This document shows, piece after piece, positions 22,581 to 34,320 of a DNA stretch of 56,390 nt. The notes under the pieces are model-generated. The model ran no database searches. It was given only the letters and a program-made list of their open reading frames with translations, and was not told where the DNA came from. The stretch is from Saksenaea vasiformis B4078 (Eukaryota; Mucoromycota; Mucoromycetes; Mucorales; Saksenaeaceae). The stretch is taken from the NCBI GenBank assembly GCA_000697055.1, contig JNDT01002326.1, forward strand, positions 1 through 56,390, written 5' to 3'. A program made the position numbers and the translations under genes. Each line of letters starts with the position of its first letter. Within the stretch, counting starts at the first letter, position 1.

Positions 22581-22956
22581 GTTACTACATTCATCCAAAC
22601 CCTTTGTACATAATCGATCTCTATTTTTCTTCTAAAAAGAAAAACTTATTGACCCTGCAGCGCTGCAGTTTGCACATCACACACATAGGTTCATACAGTT
22701 TAAGCAGTAATGAAAGTAGGAAATCCATCCTCCTGTTTGTATGGCGTACTTTTGTGCATAGGGCATTCCTAATAGTATTTACTGAACAAACAGTTATGGA
22801 ACATGTACCTGTCAGTGCGTATTCGATTTGACGTCAAAGTACCAGTTTCTCTGCGCGGAAGCCTATTGCGAACTTGAGCCCGTTGATTTGACACAAATTT
22901 AGCTCGACAAAGGCACCATAGCCGTTTCTCCGCTGGTTAAGGTTCTATTGTTTGTT
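22581..22956. other. Short intergenic spacer
   Basis: SPT7 3' flank and promoter of the next gene. It contains one perfect 14-bp palindrome, CTGCAGCGCTGCAG, at 22655-22668. No gene seen. Confidence 0.5.
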
Positions 22957-24366
22957 ATGGCCAGCACAATCTCCAATGGGCGGCTATTTGGTCTGTATAT
23001 AGCGACCTCGTTAATTTTTGCTACCGTTGTTGTGGTTCTGGCCTTATGGCCCACCACCTGGTCTGATTTCTTTAATGCACGACCGCTTCGTGGAGAAATG
23101 GGGCTCGGTCGATTCCTCATTCGAGGCACACGGATAGTGAATGGTAGAGCATGAGCTATAGTAGCCGGCTAGCACTGATGTAAATTCACGGAACAGGGAA
23201 GTCGACGCCGTTTGCCTACCCTTGGCGACAGGTTCATCCCACAAACCTTGGCCGTACCCTGACATGGTTGGGTTACATGACGCATCAACTCGGACAATGG
23301 TGGATCCTTAATAGCGTTCAACAACTAGGCGAAGCAAAGTGGAGTGATTCATATCAGTGGTGGAACTGGCAAATGGTCTATCTGAATGGCTTTATGTTGG
23401 TGTATAAACTTGTGCTAACCCATCTAACTTATGATGGGTTAGCCATTGACATATCCGAAGCTTCGGCTCAAGGCTCTGTAATTGCCATTTTAGTCATCGC
23501 CCTGATTTTAGCTATACCAAGGTACGCTGGCCAAAAGAAAAAAAAATGCGGTATCTTTGCCGAGAAAGCTAAGTGTTTTTGAAGTCGTGGGATTATCTTT
23601 GGTTTGGGGAAAATGCCATCGTCCAAATGGATAAAGACCGTGATACAGTTCACCAAAAAATACCATGGCTATCTCGTGAGTTTTGGCACCGTTCTCAACT
23701 TCCACTATCATCCTGCGGTAATGGAACGAGGCGAATCAACCGGCTTTTAAACGTCATCTAGGAAGGAACACTTGGACATTTCTTTGGATTTGCTTATCAA
23801 TGCTTGCTTTTGTGGCAATCTACTACATTTCTTCACAAAGTAAGTAAAATTTTGTTTCCTTACGATACGCCAAAAGAAAAAGAAATTCCAATGGCTTTGT
23901 CCACAAAAAGAGTCATAGAAACAAGGCTTGGTTACTGCTATTGGAGGTCTGGGTATTTGTGCACGGCACGTTTACAGCACTCTGCCAACCCGGTACAAAT
24001 TGGCAGATCTTCTCCTACGGATTCTTTATCTTATTTATGGTAAATCAAATGTACTGGACACCTTTGGCTCGATCTAGCTGGACTGTCGCTACCGTCTACG
24101 CTCTATTTGCCTGTGCAGTTTACGTTGGATTTCACCGCGAAAAAAAATACTATCGAATGCTTTTTGTACCTGTAGCGGAGTATCTCTGTGTCACTTTCTG
24201 TATGGTTGTTGGCGTAGTTACCGCGGCATTTGTCCAATCTTTATTGATACCACGTCGGTGGGCGCCTTTGGTGATAGGTACGATGTACCTTCTGGTTGGG
24301 GTGGCATTGACAGTCGGTCTTGCCATTCTACTGGCTGGCAGCCTGAAGGTATACAACGATTACTGA
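22957..24366 (+). CDS. Multi-pass membrane protein, unknown function
   Basis: Five exons (22957-23143, 23197-23521, 23585-23717, 23762-23839, 23911-24366) close in frame to 392 residues. There are about nine hydrophobic segments: one near the N-terminus (LIFATVVVVLALWPTTW), one at IAILVIALILAIP, one around FGFAYQCLLLWQSTTFL, and four in the last third, ending LLVGVALTVGLAILLAG. A conserved-looking motif is SFGTVLNFHYHPAEGTLGHF, with His residues placed before a membrane helix, followed later by WVFVHGTFTAL and LFMVNQMYWT. The pattern recalls a family of uncharacterised integral membrane proteins, but I cannot name it. A perfect 11-bp inverted repeat (GCTAACCCATC/GATGGGTTAGC) lies inside exon 2 at about 23416-23445. 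Confidence 0.8.
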
Positions 24367-24734
24367 ACCTAGACATTTCAAAGTTTTACCCCCCTCCTCT
24401 TTTGTATGATTGCATTGTAATAAAGATTTTCATTTAACTTCTTGAGTCCATTCCCTATGTTTTGCACGAATATAGCTTGACTCGTTGTTTGCGCATGAGA
24501 CAAAGCTTGACGGATCACGATCATACGTAATTTAAGACGCGTTGTAGATGGATGGACGTACATCATGATATACACAAACACATATACACATGCAGACGCT
24601 TTCTTTCTCACATACGCACGTTATACGCACCGGTCTAGCCCACCAGCGTGCAAACGAGTATCATATGAAAAAAATGGGGAAAGAACAAAGGGGTTTCTGG
24701 CACTATAGGAATAATTGGAGGTATAACTATTGGA
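24367..24734. other. Convergent 3' intergenic region
   Basis: Lies between the stop codons of the membrane-protein gene (+) and the Rap1 gene (-). AATAAAG at about 24419 is a plausible polyadenylation signal for the plus-strand gene. No other feature. Confidence 0.5.
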
Positions 24735-25421
24735 TTACAAAATAAGGCATTTGAGTTTCTTCTTGTGTTTGTCTTTTGGTGGCATCTGTCTGTTGATTTG
24801 TCTGACGAGATCGTAAAAAACTTCATCTACATTGATCTTGTATCTTGCTGATGTCTCGTAAAATGGTCTCTCCCCCCATTGCTGCGATAACATCATCCCT
24901 TGTTCTCTTGATACCATACGTTCCTCCTCGAGATCGCATTTGTTACCTACAAGCACCATCGGCACCTTTTAAAACGATAAGAGATCAGCATCCTCTTTTT
25001 CCGTTTTCATCAAGATAGTGTACATTTTCTGTATCTTTTACTCGTATAATCTGTTCTCTCAGCTCTTGTAAATCGGAAAGAGTTATCATGCTTGTGATCG
25101 AGAAAACGAGAAGAAATCCCTGGCCGTTTTTCATGTACAAATCTCGCATTGCGGTAAATTGTTCTGTACCCGCAGTATCCAGAATTTCCAGCATGCATTG
25201 TTGTCCATCGACTTCGACTTGTTTACGATATGAGTCCTCGATTGTCGGGTCGTATTTTTCGACAAAGATAGATTGCACAAATTGAACGGTCTATAAACAC
25301 GTGTATTTTTGTAAGTCAAGATAAGGCTCACCCGTAGCAACTAGTAGAACTTCAAGTACATTACCAAGGCTGATTTACCGACACCTCCGGAGCCCAACAC
25401 CACAATTTTGTATTCTCTCAT
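24735..25421 (-). CDS. RSR1: Rap1/Rsr1 (Krev-1) small GTPase
   Basis: Three exons (25365-25421, 25024-25290, 24735-24965) close in frame to 184 residues, the exact length of animal Rap1. The P-loop is GSGGVGKS, the switch I effector region is YDPTIEDSY, and switch II is DTAGTEQF. Thr at the Ras Gln61 position is the Rap hallmark and implies low intrinsic GTP hydrolysis. NKCD and ETSA complete the guanine-binding motifs. The C-terminus is polybasic (KHKKKLK) and ends CLIL, a CaaX box whose final Leu predicts geranylgeranylation and membrane anchoring. In yeasts Rsr1/Bud1 directs bud-site and polarity signalling through Cdc24/Cdc42; in filamentous fungi it helps place the hyphal tip. Nothing catalytic is missing. 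Confidence 0.95.
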
Positions 25422-27374
25422 TGGCCAAGTGAAACAAGATGTGTTACTGTAAATTTGCACACGCGTCGAGTAAGGAGGAAGAGAGACGAGAAAAAAAAAG
25501 GTTAAGAGAAATAGAGAAACAAAAGAGATGAAGCACTGAGTTTAGGGGCGTTTGCGTAACCCCTTTCTAAGACGAGGTGGACAATGGCTTACCGATTAAG
25601 CAATAAAGCGCGAGGTCTGTTAAATAAGAGAGTACAATGGAGATGATGAGGTTGGGAAAAAGGGAAACGCAGAAGTTAGTTTGAAATAGTGAGGCTGCAA
25701 AGGAAAAAGCTGAGGAGATCCCCCCATTCAACTGGAAATAAAATTCGTAAGCCGCTCGCCCACAGTGCGCATCGACGCTCGAATTCGTCAATTACTCTTT
25801 ACTTGAAATACATTCACGCTACTCTAAAGCAAATTTTGCGCTCAGAACGAACCTATCTTGCACTAAAAAGAAAACAATTATATGTAATTAGTATGTTTTA
25901 TGGCAGAAAGACCATAGATTACTTACATGAAGTTGGTCCCTTCCATGGACGTAAAATTTATTGGAGTGGCATATAACATATTTCATGGTTAGTAAATGGA
26001 ATGGTATTGTCATCTTTTACCGATTTTGCCAGATGCTTTTTTTAGGAGATGCCTGGATACATCGTCTTCGTATTCCACCAAGACGTGGTACCTGTTGTCG
26101 TAAAGATCACCTTCTAAATTCAAACTCAGATACAGAGGACTCGCACGGTTACACTATCTTTGCATCGTTTTCAAGGCTGCGTGTTTTCGTTTTCCAGATA
26201 GTTTCCCATATGTTGAATTGATAAAGAAGTCGAATAAAATGTACAAAAACAAAAAGAAGTCGGCTTCCCACCCAAATATGCATCATTCCCGTTATCTGAA
26301 GCATCCTTTTTGTGTGAATATATTTCAAAACGCAGACTTCATCTGGAAGTAACGCCAAATACCTGTAGCAAAATGATCAATTTCGAATTTACACATAAGA
26401 TGTCCGGTTTTACTCTCTGAATCAACTGATCTACACATAACACAGCTGATTGTGGGAATTCACCTCTGCGTCTGTAGCCCCAAATGTTTTCTTTTTTTGT
26501 TACCACTAGGAGACATCATATGTTTAGGAAATGTACAATACCTGCAAGCTTGATCCCTAGTCATTGACTATGGGGTAGCGTGCGGAACTTCGTCGCTGTC
26601 ATACCGGTACCTGTACTAGCCATGACAATATGATACGTCTCTTTCTTTTTCCAAATCAAGAATTAGCATTTTCTCTGCATTCATCTAGGTAGCTAGATGT
26701 ATAGATGATTGTAGAGCTGCAGCTTATGACCACGAAACACAATGGTATCACGATGATAAGTGCTATAAATTGTAGAAGGCTTGCATTCACTCATATAGCA
26801 TACTATATACAAACCAAAACCTTTTGAAAGGTCTTTATAGGAATAGTGCATATCAACAGGATCCTCGAAGACGCATGTGAATTAGATGCTCTGAACTTCA
26901 TTGGAAGTATATAGTAGCTCGACTGCCATCGCTGTCTTCCTTAGAACTAAATCGACCACTCATTTCTACATTTTTGTCACTGTCACCTTACAATATACTA
27001 CGTCGAGTTACTATCGTCGTCCGATATCACCTTCCTCCCCATCATATATCCAGACACGGAATAGATACATACTGAAGTTCTTTTGTAGAATCCAATGACT
27101 TCCTCTAGTATTCTTCGGCGGTAGTCAGGTTCATTTTGTGTCTTGTGAACCGGGAGTTTTGTCATTTCATGACGGCTTGGTATAGAAATTTAGACTTTTG
27201 CCCATTTCACAAGGCCATATCGTTAAAGGTCTCCAAACTTTGGTGCCCAATTATCGTCTCATGGGACGTTGACGTACTGACAAGGTATTCCTACACGTGG
27301 TTTCCATTGCAAATAAAATTTTAGCAAGGCCCAACCTGGATAAGAAAAGCTAGAATATAAGAAAAAAAAGATAT
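25422..27374. other. Intergenic region around repeat copy H3
   Basis: The Rap1 promoter (25422-25790) is followed by repeat copy H3 and about 1.2 kb of AT-rich DNA to the RdRP 3' end. 26,020-26,130 may hold a decayed exon-like part of the repeat on the minus strand. I see no supportable gene at 26150-27370. Confidence 0.4.
25795..25998 (-). repeat. Dispersed repeat copy H3 (spliced-hairpin module)
   Basis: Read on the minus strand: CCATTTACTAACCATGAAAT, 5' arm with GGGACCAACTTCAT, intron-like loop 25863-25926 (GTAAGTAATC ... CATACTAATTA ... CTTTTTAG), then 3' arm TGCAAGATAGGTTC...GAGTAGCGTGAATG. The two arms are imperfect reverse complements over about 60 nt. Upstream on the same strand, at about 26,090, ACAGGTACCACGTCTTGG weakly resembles the RHQ exon segment of copies H2 and H4. 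Confidence 0.7.
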
Positions 27375-27504
27375 TTATTCCGTAAAAGATTCGTAAGCGC
27401 TAGTCTTTAGTGCCTTTCCTATTTGATATTCCGCCTTGCCACGTGAAGGGTTGACAGTTACTGCCAATTTCTTGTATGTTTCAATTGCATTGTCGATGTT
27501 TTTC

Positions 27505-30500
27505 TCAATTTCCAAGAAGTGCTTTACGAAGTCCTTCGTCCGTGGTGTCCATAACCATTTCCAATGGTTGGCCTTCGCGCTTAAGAATCGGAAAAGCCAC
27601 GGGTATATTGTTATTTGGTGCTGTGGGTAACGCAAGCGGGGCTTCTGCCTCACGTCGGACCCCGCGTTGGAGGTCTTTCAAGGTAATCGCCTTGATCGTT
27701 TCTTCCTCTTCGTCCTCTTCATCGTCCTCCTCATCACCCTCCTCACCGTCGTCAATTTCCTCCTCATCATCAGAGTTGTTTACCGCGACGACGTTGAACG
27801 ACGCTCCCACGCGAGCTTTCCAAAGATTTTCTGCTAAAGCATCATCAATCGGTTGTGTTTGATCTGCTGTTGGAACACGATGATTGTTCTTCTTGGCAAT
27901 ACCGCAGATGTATTCGCTGATAATCCAAGGAAAGCTAAGGAATTGTCCCTCAAACGAAAGATCACGACGGCGTTCTTCAGGATGATACGTAACGTAATAC
28001 CATGCGGCTGCTTTGGCATCGAGATCAGCCCGTGTTTCACTGCTTACAACTTGGCGGTTTCCTTCACTAAGAAACTCTTTCTCAAACTCTCGTTTCCAAT
28101 GATTACGGAGACTTGTGACAGCAGTCATTGTTTGTTTTTGAATCTCGTGCGTGCTTTTACGGTTGCTTTTCTTTAACCATTTGATAATGTATCCTGATAC
28201 CATTTCGGCTTCCGTTTGCACTCCGTATTGGTTCATCAGTGATAACAGGTCACGGTTGTATTGTGCTTTGGAAGATCTTGCACCGACGACGTACTTCTCC
28301 ATGCCCGGAACACGCATGCGGACGTCATAAATGGCTTCGCCCATCAGTTGATCCTTGTATCCCTTATAATCGCTCTTATTGATCGCGCGGTAAATACGGC
28401 CAAGCACCTTTTGGGACTCATACATGGGCTTATCTTTCTTTTGCATGAAATCCGGGAAAGACTTGACACGAAGATCCTCTCCCAAAATAGCTCTTTTACC
28501 GGATTTTGGATAATCTGAAAGGCCTTCAGTAAAAAACGAGAAATGCTATCCCTGTCACTTACCAACAGCGAGCGAATGGAGCTGGGCAAGGCGGAGGCAC
28601 GCTCCATCGAGGGCGCCCATCTGCGACCGATCCGCCGTAGCTAAATGGGCGTTAGCAATTTGACCGAGATTATCGTTGTTGATATAGTTGACGAAAAATC
28701 GCACGATATCTCCAATTTTAACGTCATCCACTTGCATTGGCTCCCCGGCCGTGTAGTCCATAGGAGGGTAAGGCTTTCTCGTCGGCATTAAATTCTTGTC
28801 CCATAAGATGCTACAGGGAAATGTTAACTTTCACTGGTTTTCAATTCAATACTCGTTACACGCACGTATAATCGTCACCATCCAAGTCGCCACCTGAGCA
28901 CATGCTTGGGGTATCACGGTAACCCTGCGCGGAAAAGACAAGAACATCACATAGATGATGTAACTGCGGACAATCAACGGCCTTCACAACGCGGACATCG
29001 CCTGGGTGAAAGCATGGATTTCGGAAAACGACGCAATCACCCGTGACAACATGTGTCTTGTTGACGGACTGGATTGATTGGGAAACTTGACAAAACACTT
29101 CACCCTCACGGAGGGTATCTGTTTCATCCATAACACCAAGGAGAAATGCACCTTTGGGCACACTAATTTTCGCTTTCTTTTTAAGATCTTTCAACATATT
29201 GACACGGAACATGTTCAACAGGTTGACAATGTACGGATCTTTCTTCTCAAGGAAACCGGCACTTATAATCTTTGCCATCGTTCTGCTCGTACCAAATTCG
29301 TCGATATTCGCCAGAAGGACCTGGATGGCTTCGGTGGAATTGCTCAACATCCTGTTAAGACCTGATACCATGTCATCCATCAGTTTCATAAACACGTCAT
29401 CGTTGACACCCAAGGCCGAGAGCAATGTGATAGCCTGACGATTCAGATAGGCAGGAATCAACGTCGAGAAGCGGATCACCTCCAGCATATAGTGATCGGA
29501 CTGGAATTTGACCTGACTATCGCGCAGTTGGACCTCACGTCCGGTGAGGTCCGTGCACAGAGTGAGAACACCTTTTGCGCCTCCAAGACGGAACTGAAAC
29601 GCACTAGGGGTAGTTTTCAGCTCCATCTTCAAAGCAACTTCTCGTGCAAGGTCTGGGGAAATTTTCCCTACACCGTCGGAAAATGTGAAGCCATTACGCT
29701 CAATGTCACGAATTCGCTTTACTTGATGCTGCTCGAGGCGAGTGATAGGACGTGTCGAGGAGAAACACTAAAAAAAATCTACTGTTAAGCTGGAAAGTTA
29801 TGTTTATGTCCAAACCAGTTTTTACCTGCCCCATTCGGACGGCGTGTTTAGCGACAACCTTCACGTGCTTAAAGGTGCCCATCCATTCGCGGATTTTGTT
29901 TGCGCTTAGATCGCGTGTAGGAGCAAAAAACCAACAGCCATGATCACGTAACTGTGAGCTAGAGAAGGCAAGGAAATCATAACGACGTGTACCAATTTGG
30001 ATTCCATCCTTCAACACGTCATAGATTCTCTTGTAAACCGCTTCGTTGGTCAAACCTTCGTGCGTGGCACTGATGCGTGTCAGACCTTCATCGACGAACT
30101 GCACACGTACAAAGCGGTCTGCGTAGTTTTGGAAGTATCGCACGACACGATTTGTTGTCTCTACCGTTGGCGGCTGGACATAAACGGATGATGGCGTAAT
30201 AAGGATCTTCCGCATGGAGGCGCAGTGTGGGGGTAGACTCTGCTTACGGCACACTTTGATGCCGACTTTCTCCCATATATCGTGCAATGCGTCTGTTGGA
30301 TTCCAGACTCGCTTTTTCTCCACAGCCATTAGATCGAGAATGCCACAGGCTACAGATGAGTCCAAGCGACCTATCTTGTCATAAAACGCTTCGAAAAGAT
30401 TGTATTCATTCAGATAGTAATTGGTGATCATCGTTTCCAGCTGATAAAGTACATCGAATGAATCGATAAATCGAACGCGTTCGACATGGCCTATGGGCTG

Positions 30501-31676
30501 TTCGATGGCCGATGCTTTGACCACCGTCAATGACCGCTTTTGCAGAAAAGGATCACGAGGGACGAGATTGTAATCTGCTGCTACTTTCAACTGCTTGGTA
30601 ATCTGAGCTCGTGTGTTTTGTGGTGGATTAAACTTCACTCTGTAAACCGTCCATCGGCCAAGCTGGACCCTTCCCTTGGGCGGTATGGGCATCAAAGGCT
30701 GCCTTCCATTTGATGGCTGGAGTTGTTTTTTGCTCTCCGCATCAAGAGGGATATCGATGACTCGCTCCCATTGACGATCAGTTCGTACGCATTTCTTTGT
30801 CACCTTTACTGCGTTTGAATTTTGTCGCCAGAATCGTGCAGGGTATTTTAAAGGTATGGTGAGGTAAAAAACCGAGCCTTCGCATTCCATTTTGATATCT
30901 TGGTTCAGACCTTTGAAAGGAAATTCAAGCCGATAATTTTCTTTCAAATGGCTAAAATGGATCTGGATGTTTCTGAGATCATAATTGATAAAAAGCACCA
31001 CATTGTCAGACGTCGACCATCCTTCCACGAATGTCTTCGGTTGCGACAAGATGCCCATTGAGAAGGTCTTGGCTAGATATCGATCCTTATGAAATTGACG
31101 TCCACTTCTCCACTCAAACTCATATGACGTCTGCTCCGGTGCAAAACTGACTCGCACGGTTTTATTGTCAATTTTTGGCGGGTTATGCATAAATGCCAGC
31201 GTATAAGGCGTTCTCCTAAGACAAATATTAAGAGGATGAGTTGTAGGCTCTATCTTTAGGGCTCCACTTCTTCTAGTACCTAAAGATTATAGTAGCTGAA
31301 CCATCAGGATTGCCATTGTCATTATCATTGAGTTCAGTTCGTTCGATTTCTCCATAAGGTATAAAAGCAGTATTGATCGCTTCGGCAACAGTTCTCTTGG
31401 AGAGTCCATGAATGAGGAAACATCGGTCACTTCTTTCCTCAGTCGCCCTAGAGGACGTGCGTCGTGATCCTGGACGTAAGCGTCCTGAATGTGAAGGTAC
31501 TATTGAAAGCAATGAATCAGATTGGAAGGAAAAAAGAGAAAAATAATCCTACAAGTAGATGCAGCCTCCATGGAGTGCCTTAACATGGGACTTTGGTCCG
31601 CCACGAAGCAGTCGGGAATTCGAGGACGAAATACCTTGGATTCACCGGGCAAAATAATTAACCGCAAATGAAACAT
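27505..31676 (-). CDS. RNA-dependent RNA polymerase of the RNAi pathway
   Basis: Six exons (31635-31676, 31280-31548, 29826-31215, 28860-29767, 28563-28810, 27505-28514) close in frame to 1288 residues from ATG 31676. An RRM-like module (about residues 45-115: RCFLIHGLSKRTVAEAIN, GEIERTELND) opens the protein. The RdRP domain follows with QCFSSTRPIT, DGVGKISPDLA, QFRLGGAKGVL and the catalytic loop CSGGDLDGDDYTC (about 857-869), whose three aspartates bind the metal ions. AVDYPKSG closes the core. Such enzymes (QDE-1, Rdp1, Mucor RdRP) make double-stranded RNA for Dicer and amplify silencing. The introns use GT donors. The tail reads DEGLRKALLGN then stop, yet another frame downstream (to 27375) also looks coding; see findings. 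A very acidic segment lies near residue 1210. Confidence 0.95.
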
Positions 31677-34320
31677 GACGCTGTTTCATATGCTTCCACT
31701 TAGAAGCAGATTCAGTTACGCAAAGTTGATGTGAGCTTTATTGAAGGACCTTAACAATAAAGACTATGACAAACTCGCCGCAGCAAACCTCACTGATTTG
31801 CTGACATTAGTTTTTGCAGGTAATTCAGGATGACATGAGACTCCAAATTCACTCTGGACGCACTTCAAAGTGATCTGGAATCGCTAGGCGATGGATGGAT
31901 GCTTGTATTTGTCGCAAGGTCAGGATGGGTCTACCGGTATCATTGCGATCTACTGAATCTTGGTGTGACGCTGGAAACCGGACTTGACGGTCATGCGGAA
32001 GGGATTTAAAGGGACTAAATGCTTTATTCATTCGTTTCTTTGTATGCGGCTTTCTTCATTGTTCAGATTCAGTCTCATATATTATATTCATACGACCTTG
32101 CTGTCCTCCTTCCTGGTTTGTTTCTTTCTTTCTCTATTTGTCGTTATTCCCAAACTTTTACAACAGAATATGTAGAAGTCTCGTATTTTGACGAGCACTT
32201 TTTGAAACGGTCAACTGATTTAATGCCATCATAAGCATCTGGATGATGATTTAACCTAAATCGTGAGACTTTTGTGCATGGGAATTTGCACCCATGGCCA
32301 AATAATTATCTTCATCTTCCAATAGAACCAGTGGAAGACGATCACTTGGACTTGAATTGTCTTGGCTTGTGAATTATCCTTTGAAGCATGGAGTCTACCA
32401 ACGCATACATTTGTTTTTCTAAACAGGCCCAAAACTTATACGCACATAACTATAGCATAAGGAAGAAGAAATTTCTGCTATAGGGCTCCCTTAATTTTGA
32501 TGTCTCAGGACGAAGGCTTGTATCTACTTTCCCGCTTATTTACCACATCCCTTGAGTCACTGGTCGAGACGCTATCCATGCTAGTCGTAAAAGACGAATA
32601 TAGCACTAACAATGTTGATCTACGCCTGAGATCATACAACGAAGTCGTCATTACGTCATACCCACGCAAAGGCTTCAGATAGATACAGCTGTTCCGTGGC
32701 ACATAGGCTATTATCGGGTAAATGGTTCAATAGACAGGGGTAATTCATGAACATGTGCTAAGGAAAAAAAAAGATGATAAATCTTTAAGAACACCAATAG
32801 CGAATGAGAAAGTAAAAAGGTTCAACCATGGAGGCTGTTACGGGCGTGCGCTCGCGAGCGCAATAAATGGAAATAATTGTGCCACAGTGGCGATGCTGAA
32901 AGTCGGCGACGCCGTCGAAACCTTAAATATCATGTGGTAAAAGATATATCACTGCTGGGCTTACACTTTACGCTTGCCAGCAGACCTGGCGTGGATGGTC
33001 GAAGGTGTACCATTTTTGCTATGTTACTAACCATACAAAATGAGAAATAAGAGGGTTCCTTATCAGCAAATAATCACCACAAATAGAATGGTAGGCGTAC
33101 GCACAGTACATGCAACCTGGCTATTTCACCGTATGGTGAACGGTATTCGTGAAAAAAAAAAAAATGCAGGGCCATGCTCTGCACTAATGCACCCTGTATA
33201 CTATCGGAGAAATGGCAACTGTAACTCTTTCTGTTCTTTTTTCTGTCAATTCCCAGTAGTATGGAAATAGATCTACTTTGCGACGACATGTGTCGCCCTA
33301 AAGCGACGATTCATTCATCATAATAAAACATTCCCAAAGAGGCACTTGTAAAGCTTTGAGCACAAAGAAAAAGAAATAGGAAAGAACAAGGAGAAAACCC
33401 CTCAGGGTGGATTTGCCCTCTTGGAGCGGTAATGCTGCAACGTTGGGTGTTAAGTAGCATCTTTCACGTTATAAATACCTTACAAACAATGTAAATACAC
33501 CAAAGCCAATAAGGCAATTGTGCCCGTTTGTTTGTTTGCAAAGATCATAATAATACTAGGAAACAATGATGACCTTCTAGAAGCATGTATCTTGCAAGCG
33601 TTGGTAATCTCCAAAGTCCCGATATGCATTGCTAATCAGGAACACTGCCACTTCTATTCAGGGACTAGCTACTACGAATTATGCTTGATATACACGGCGA
33701 TAAGCGAAATGGTGACCATTGTTAATAGCATGGAGGTTCGCTTAGCTCCCTTCAAAGAATAGTTTCGCGCTAGGTAGGCTTAGCTGCTTGGAATTTCAGT
33801 GGAACGTCAGCAGTACTCTCGATATTAACATTTGATGGTACTGAAAGTGGGCATGCTGGTGGGAGGCACGACGCTGAGCGGATCGGGCTAAAGACTGATT
33901 TAGAGAGATCAAATGGCACCAGATACACGACCAGAGAGGGGGGGGGGGGACTCCATGACACAGGCTGGCGCCGTTTCCAATGAGCCGCGACGTTAGACAA
34001 ACAGTATTTGGATATAAGATAACCACATGGGACGCTATCGTTTACAAAAGGAAATTATTGCCACTCCAACTTTACACTATTTCTGCTTAAGAGCGACTGT
34101 AACAGATCTAGTACGGAGAGATCGCATTCAATGGTTCCGTTGTTAGCCACAGGCGTATTTATTGTAATGATAAGATGAGAGATCACGACGCTTAATTATA
34201 TTTTTATCGCACATGAGACATGTCGGCTACGTTTTGGGTCCGGTGCATGATCAGCATCGCTGTAAATATAAAAGCGCGGCGCAACCGTCTAGATAACTTT
34301 TCATCAATCTCCTTTTTTTT
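31677..34320. other. Gene-poor intergenic region
   Basis: 2.6 kb between the divergent RdRP and P450 genes. A 60-codon minus-strand ORF at 31849-32031 (MNKAFSPFKSLPHDRQ...) and a nearby frame at about 32160-32270 have ordinary composition but no recognisable domain. A ten-base G run lies at about 33939. The ends must hold both promoters. I see no RNA gene or mobile element. Confidence 0.4.

Noticed and set aside
31849..32031. 60-codon minus-strand ORF upstream of the RdRP
   Set aside because: No recognisable features and no exon partners; could be chance.
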